In this document: positions 6,490-9,520 of the stretch, piece after piece
Layout of the letters: every line of letters starts with the position of its first letter
Position numbering within the stretch: the stretch's first letter is position 1
From: JBBCJM01 sp037190175
GTDB lineage: Bacteria; Pseudomonadota; Alphaproteobacteria; Rhodobacterales; Rhodobacteraceae
Length of the DNA stretch: 9,520 nucleotides
Reading direction: 5' to 3'
NCBI GenBank assembly: GCA_037190175.1
Contig: JBBCJM010000220.1
Span: 1-9,520, forward strand
Made by a program: the position numbers and the translations under genes
The notes under the pieces: model-generated
The model's database searches: none
What the model saw: the letters and a program-made list of their open reading frames with translations, nothing else
Told to the model about the DNA's origin: nothing

Positions 6490-7626
6490 ATGTCGCTTCA
6501 GCACTTCGCCGAAAAGGGCTTTCAGGCCGCGGTGGTCCGCCGGAAGGGAGGGCCGTTCCAGATCGAGGCGGTGGACATCACGCCACCGCGTCATGACGAG
6601 GTCCTGGTGCGCGTGGTCGCGACGGGCATGTGCCACACCGACATGGTCGCCCGCGATCAGATCTATCCGGTGCCGCAGCCGATTGTCCTCGGTCATGAGG
6701 GTGCCGGCGTCGTCGAGGCGGTCGGCGAGAACGTGGCGAAGGTGCAGAAGGGCGATCATGTCGTCCTCACCTTTCATTCCTGCGGCGCCTGCCGGCCCTG
6801 CCAGGAGGGTCATCCGGCCTATTGCGAGAATTTCAACGCCTATAATTTCGCGGGATCGCGCCCCAACGACGGCTCGCATGCGCTCTGCGGGCATGACCAG
6901 ACCCCGCTGAACGACCGCTTCTTCGGCCAGTCCTCGTTCGGGGCCTATGCGATCGCCAATGAGCGCAATGTGGTGAAGGTGCGCAAGGATGCGCCGCTGG
7001 AACTGCTTGGACCTCTCGGCTGCGGAATCCAGACGGGCGCCGGAACCGTGCTCAATGCGCTCAAGGTCGGGCCGGGGGCGAGCTTTGCCGCCTTCGGCGC
7101 AGGAGCGGTCGGGCTTTCGGCCGTCATGGCTGCGGCAGCGGCCGGCGCGACCACCATCTTCGCCGTCGATCTCGTTGCCTCGCGATTGGAACTGGCCCGA
7201 CAGCTTGGCGCCACCCATGTCGTCAACAGCGGCAGTGATGACCCGGTCGAGGCGATCCGCGCCGTCACGGGCAAGGGCGTGGATTTCGCGATGGATTCGA
7301 CCGGCATCCCGGCGGTGATCCGCAATGCGGTCCTGGCCCTTCGCCCCACCGGCGCCGCGGCGATCGTCGGCGCCTCGAAGCCGGGGGCGGTTCTTGACCT
7401 CGATGCCAACGACCTGATGCAGAACGTCAAGAGCATCCGTGGTGTCGTCGAAGGCGACAGCGTGCCGGACGTCTTCATCCCCAGGCTCATCGACCTCTAT
7501 CTCGCCGGCCGCTTTCCCTTCGACAAGCTGGTGAGGTTCTATGCGCTCGACCAGATCAACGAGGCTGCCGCCGACAGTGAAAAGGGAGGGACGCTGAAGC
7601 CGATCATCCGCATCGGCAAGACGTGA
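6490..7626 (+). CDS. Zinc-dependent alcohol dehydrogenase, aryl-alcohol type
   Basis: This is a 378-residue medium-chain dehydrogenase converting an alcohol to its aldehyde with NAD(P). The catalytic zinc ligands are visible: C48 (GMCHTD), H69-E70 (GHEGAG) and C178 (LGCGIQTG). The structural-zinc cysteines C98, C101, C104 and C112 are intact with the family spacing. The Rossmann motif GAGAVG is at 203-208, and D227 at the end of the next strand fits NAD+ preference. Length and the LGCGIQTGAG segment match the benzyl/aryl-alcohol dehydrogenases (XylB, AreB). GAGGA at 6477-6481 precedes the ATG by 8 bases. It follows the transporter by 152 bp and converges on the tehA gene with 10 bp between stops. 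With the SDR and AKR it adds a third alcohol/carbonyl oxidoreductase to the cluster. Other primary alcohols, or formaldehyde adducts, remain possible substrates. Confidence 0.95.
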   Translation: MSLQHFAEKGFQAAVVRRKGGPFQIEAVDITPPRHDEVLVRVVATGMCHTDMVARDQIYPVPQPIVLGHEGAGVVEAVGENVAKVQKGDHVVLTFHSCGACRPCQEGHPAYCENFNAYNFAGSRPNDGSHALCGHDQTPLNDRFFGQSSFGAYAIANERNVVKVRKDAPLELLGPLGCGIQTGAGTVLNALKVGPGASFAAFGAGAVGLSAVMAAAAAGATTIFAVDLVASRLELARQLGATHVVNSGSDDPVEAIRAVTGKGVDFAMDSTGIPAVIRNAVLALRPTGAAAIVGASKPGAVLDLDANDLMQNVKSIRGVVEGDSVPDVFIPRLIDLYLAGRFPFDKLVRFYALDQINEAAADSEKGGTLKPIIRIGKT

Positions 7627-7640
7627 AGCGACCCCTTCAC
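7623..7640. other. Palindrome holding both convergent stop codons
   Basis: GTGAAG (7623-7628) and CTTCAC (7635-7640) are perfect arms around a 6-bp loop. The TGA of the alcohol dehydrogenase (7624-7626) lies in the left arm, and the TGA of the minus-strand tehA gene (7637-7639 on +) lies in the right arm. Without a T-run it is at best a weak two-way terminator. Confidence 0.4.
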
Positions 7641-8770
7641 CTCCCTCGCGGCAGGGCAGCATTTCCCGTGGAGGCCGGCGCCTCCCTCAGCGCCGGTGGC
7701 GAGATGAGGCGCCCCTCGATGAGCAGCCGGCCCGTGCCCGCCGCGATCGCAGCGATCGCGAGGCTGGAGGCGAGGAGCAGAGGCAGCGCCAGTGTGGCGG
7801 CGGGGCCGGTGTCTCCCCGTTCGACGAGGCGGAGGGCGGCGAGCGGAAGGGCGGAAAGGCCGAAGGTGTAGGCCCAGTACGAGGCGCCGAAAGGCTGCTC
7901 GCGCAGCCAGGACAGGAGGCGCAGGCCGACGGCTGCATGCAGCAGCGCATAGCCGAAGATCGCCTGCGCCGCGACGCCCGGCGGCCCGTCGCTGACGCTC
8001 AGATACGCGACACAGACGACCGCCGGCGGCGTGAAGTGCAGGCCCATCGTCGCCCGCAGCGGCACCGGCAGCGCCGGCGGGGCGAGCAACCGGTGGACGA
8101 CGACGGCTTCCAGGGCAAGCCAGGAAAGAAGGCCGGCACCGAAGAACAGCGCGCCCCATTTCGGAAAGCCGAAGGCCGCGCTGGCGATCGCGCTCACCAG
8201 GAACCCGCCCACCACCGGCACGTAAAGCGCGGGCGTCGTGGCCTCGCGGTCGCGCTCCCCGGTGAGGAGGCCGGCGATGGCGTGGATCGCGGCCGCCGTC
8301 TGACCCGCGACCCCTGCAATCATCAGCATCCGCGCCGCATCCGGCACGAATGGTGCAATCGCGATCGAGGCAATGGCGGTTGCGATGGGCGCGAGCGCGA
8401 CGAAGGAAGACCCGATCGGGTGGCGGAGTTCGGCCAGGGCCGCGCGCGGCAGCCAGATCCATTTGCCAAGGTACAGCACGAGCAGCACGCCCCACACGGT
8501 CGCCGCCAGCAGCGCGAGCGCCTCCCCCGGCAGCGCGGACCACCCCCACAGCCGCGCCGCGGTCCGCCAGCAACTGGCAAGGCCGCCCAGCCCAAGAACC
8601 ATGCCGAACAACGCCACGGGCACGTCCGGCCATCGGCGACCGGGCGATGCCGCGATGCCCGGCCGGGGCCCCGTCATCAGCCGGCCGCGGGCGACTGATG
8701 CCGCCTGGATGACGGCGCCGCGCACGGCGCCGCCGCCGGTCGCGCTCGGCGCTGCAAGGACCATCTGCAT
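7637..8770 (-). CDS. tehA: TehA/SLAC1-family anion channel or transporter
   Basis: This is a 377-residue membrane protein with about ten hydrophobic helices, related to TehA (tellurite-resistance/dicarboxylate transporter, model for plant SLAC1 anion channels). Family signatures are VALFGMVLGLGGLASCWR at the first helix, FGFPKWGALFFGAGLLSWLALE mid-protein, LHFTPPAV, and FGASYWAYTFGLSAL near the helix carrying the gating phenylalanine in Haemophilus TehA. About 48 residues precede the first helix, longer than usual. The start is uncertain by two codons: ATG at 8770 or ATG at 8764, both served by the GGAAGGAAGGA tract (8771-8781); the second has better spacing. It lies 39 bp after the DUF2474 gene and is probably cotranscribed with cydB. 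The family conducts monovalent or dicarboxylic anions; tellurite resistance is known mainly from overexpression and should not be assumed. Confidence 0.92.
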   Translation of the reverse strand: MQMVLAAPSATGGGAVRGAVIQAASVARGRLMTGPRPGIAASPGRRWPDVPVALFGMVLGLGGLASCWRTAARLWGWSALPGEALALLAATVWGVLLVLYLGKWIWLPRAALAELRHPIGSSFVALAPIATAIASIAIAPFVPDAARMLMIAGVAGQTAAAIHAIAGLLTGERDREATTPALYVPVVGGFLVSAIASAAFGFPKWGALFFGAGLLSWLALEAVVVHRLLAPPALPVPLRATMGLHFTPPAVVCVAYLSVSDGPPGVAAQAIFGYALLHAAVGLRLLSWLREQPFGASYWAYTFGLSALPLAALRLVERGDTGPAATLALPLLLASSLAIAAIAAGTGRLLIEGRLISPPALREAPASTGNAALPRGR

Positions 8771-8809
8771 TCCTTCCTTCCGATGAGCGGTGATGCCCGG
8801 CGCGGCGGG

Positions 8810-8917
8810 CTACCCGAGCAGGGCCCAGCGGATCAGCAGCCCCACGGCGCCGACCATCGTGACGCCTGCCGCCCACAACCCGACGAACCATGCGGCGCGG
8901 CGCAGGCCCTCGGGCAT
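8810..8917 (-). CDS. Small DUF2474-type membrane protein of the bd oxidase operon
   Basis: This is a 35-residue protein, MPEGLRRAAWFVGLWAAG followed by a hydrophobic stretch and LIRWALLG. It has one transmembrane helix with a positively charged N-terminus. Its ATG overlaps the cydB stop as TGATG (shared base 8917), which points to translational coupling. Tiny single-helix proteins encoded after cydB are common: CydX in the E. coli type and DUF2474 proteins after cyanide-insensitive (CIO) type subunits. The RRxxWFVxLW pattern fits DUF2474, a judgement from memory of the family. It is probably an accessory subunit that stabilises the oxidase. A small GCCCG/CGGGC hairpin (8795-8810) abuts its stop codon. 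Confidence 0.8.
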   Translation of the reverse strand: MPEGLRRAAWFVGLWAAGVTMVGAVGLLIRWALLG

Positions 8918-9520
8918 CAGTGGTAGCCCGCGCCGGGCCGCACCTTGCCGCGGAACAGCCAGTACACGTAGCCGGTGTAGATCAGGATGATCGGGATCAG
9001 CACCGCCGCGCCGGCGAGCAGGAAGCGTTGCGCCGAGGGCGAGGCCGCCGCCTCCCAGATCGTGATGCCGGGCGGCACGACCAGCGGCCACATGCTGATG
9101 CCGAGGCCGATATACGACAGCAGGAAGAAGCCCAGCGCGCAGAGGAACGGCACGCCGTCGTGCCACAGCACCTGACGCTCCTTGGCCCGCACCCCGGCAC
9201 GCGACCGCCGTTCGCTTTCCGCCAATCCGGTGAAGAACCGCCAGGCGAGCAGAACCAACAGCACCGGCACGGGCGAGGCGAAGACGATGTTCGGGAAGGT
9301 GAGCCACCGCGCCCGAAAGGCCGGCTGCAGGAACGGCATCGCCAGACTCACCAGAGCGATGAAGGCGAGGGTCAGCACGCCGAGGTGGCGCGCCAGCGAA
9401 TGCGCGCGCGCCTGCAACTCGCCCTCCGTCTTGAGCACCAGCCAGCAGGCGCCGAGCAGGCCATAGCCGGCGACGAGCGCCATGCCGGTGAACGCCGAGA
9501 AGGGCGTCAGCCAATCCCAC
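8917..9520 (-). CDS. cydB: Cytochrome bd-type quinol oxidase subunit II, 3' part (CydB/CioB)
   Basis: This is the C-terminal 200 or so residues of CydB, cut by the window edge; the full protein is about 335-380 residues. The frame is open to 9520 and reads LTPFSAFTGMALVAGYGLLGACWLV near the edge, the conserved CydB segment. Later come PNIVFASPVPVLLVLLAW, ALGFFLLSYIGLGISMWPLVVPPGITIWEAAASP and the final helix IILIYTGYVYWLFRGKV. About five transmembrane helices are visible. The KTEGELQARA loop and the C-terminal GYH resemble the cyanide-insensitive CioB branch. With CydA, expected just upstream beyond the window, it forms the inner-membrane terminal oxidase that reduces oxygen to water using quinol. 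Its stop overlaps the start of the DUF2474 gene. The family is certain; the Cio subtype is likely. Confidence 0.95.
   Translation of the reverse strand, partial: WDWLTPFSAFTGMALVAGYGLLGACWLVLKTEGELQARAHSLARHLGVLTLAFIALVSLAMPFLQPAFRARWLTFPNIVFASPVPVLLVLLAWRFFTGLAESERRSRAGVRAKERQVLWHDGVPFLCALGFFLLSYIGLGISMWPLVVPPGITIWEAAASPSAQRFLLAGAAVLIPIILIYTGYVYWLFRGKVRPGAGYH

Noticed and set aside
7637..8770. Calling the TehA-family gene a tellurite-resistance determinant
   Set aside because: The family name comes from overexpression of E. coli TehA; there is no tehB or other tellurite gene nearby, so an anion channel or transporter is the safer call.
8810..9520. Minus-strand frame open through the whole cydB region, apparently one 236-residue protein
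   Set aside because: Only its last 35 codons are a plausible gene (the DUF2474-type protein). The upstream part is the shifted frame of cydB and is Arg/Ala-rich.

Overview
The window looks like chromosomal DNA from a GC-rich alphaproteobacterium. A 5S rRNA gene is followed directly by an initiator tRNA-fMet, the usual end of an alphaproteobacterial rRNA operon (16S-Ile-Ala-23S-5S-fMet). The protein genes are strongly GC-biased, and nothing seen narrows the lineage further with confidence. Positions 1-99 are the 23S-5S spacer, 100-217 the 5S rRNA and 252-328 the tRNA. After the tRNA comes a C-rich, G-poor stretch that could serve Rho-dependent termination.

Positions 536-7626 (all + strand) hold seven genes: a LysR-type regulator, a small DoxX-family membrane protein, a short-chain dehydrogenase, an aldo/keto reductase, a Xi-class glutathione transferase (glutathionyl-hydroquinone reductase), an MHS-type major facilitator and a zinc alcohol dehydrogenase of the aryl-alcohol type. 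doxX-SDR-AKR-GHR are closely spaced (gaps of 65, 27 and 10 bp) and probably form one operon. The transporter and alcohol dehydrogenase follow after gaps of 136 and 152 bp and may have their own promoters. Between lysR and doxX is an island of about 76% A+T (1451-1500). It carries a perfect TATAAT hexamer and a perfect 7-bp inverted repeat with LysR-type T-N11-A geometry, followed by a 6-bp hairpin in the doxX leader. DoxX plus GHR plus LysR recalls the E. coli yqjF-yqjG-(yhaH-yhaI)-yhaJ neighbourhood, so I infer a stress module for quinones, aromatics or reactive carbonyls. The actual substrate is not visible in the sequence.

Positions 7637-9520 (- strand) converge on the first block with only 10 bp between stop codons. 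Read on the minus strand, they hold the 3' part of cydB/cioB (bd-type quinol oxidase subunit II, cut by the window edge), a 35-residue DUF2474-type membrane protein joined to it by a TGATG overlap, and a TehA/SLAC1-family anion channel 39 bp further on. The cydA partner should lie just beyond position 9520. No mobile element, integrase, CRISPR array or phage gene was seen. The candidate for something less described is the expanded, apparently LysR-controlled DoxX-GHR module and its compact promoter.
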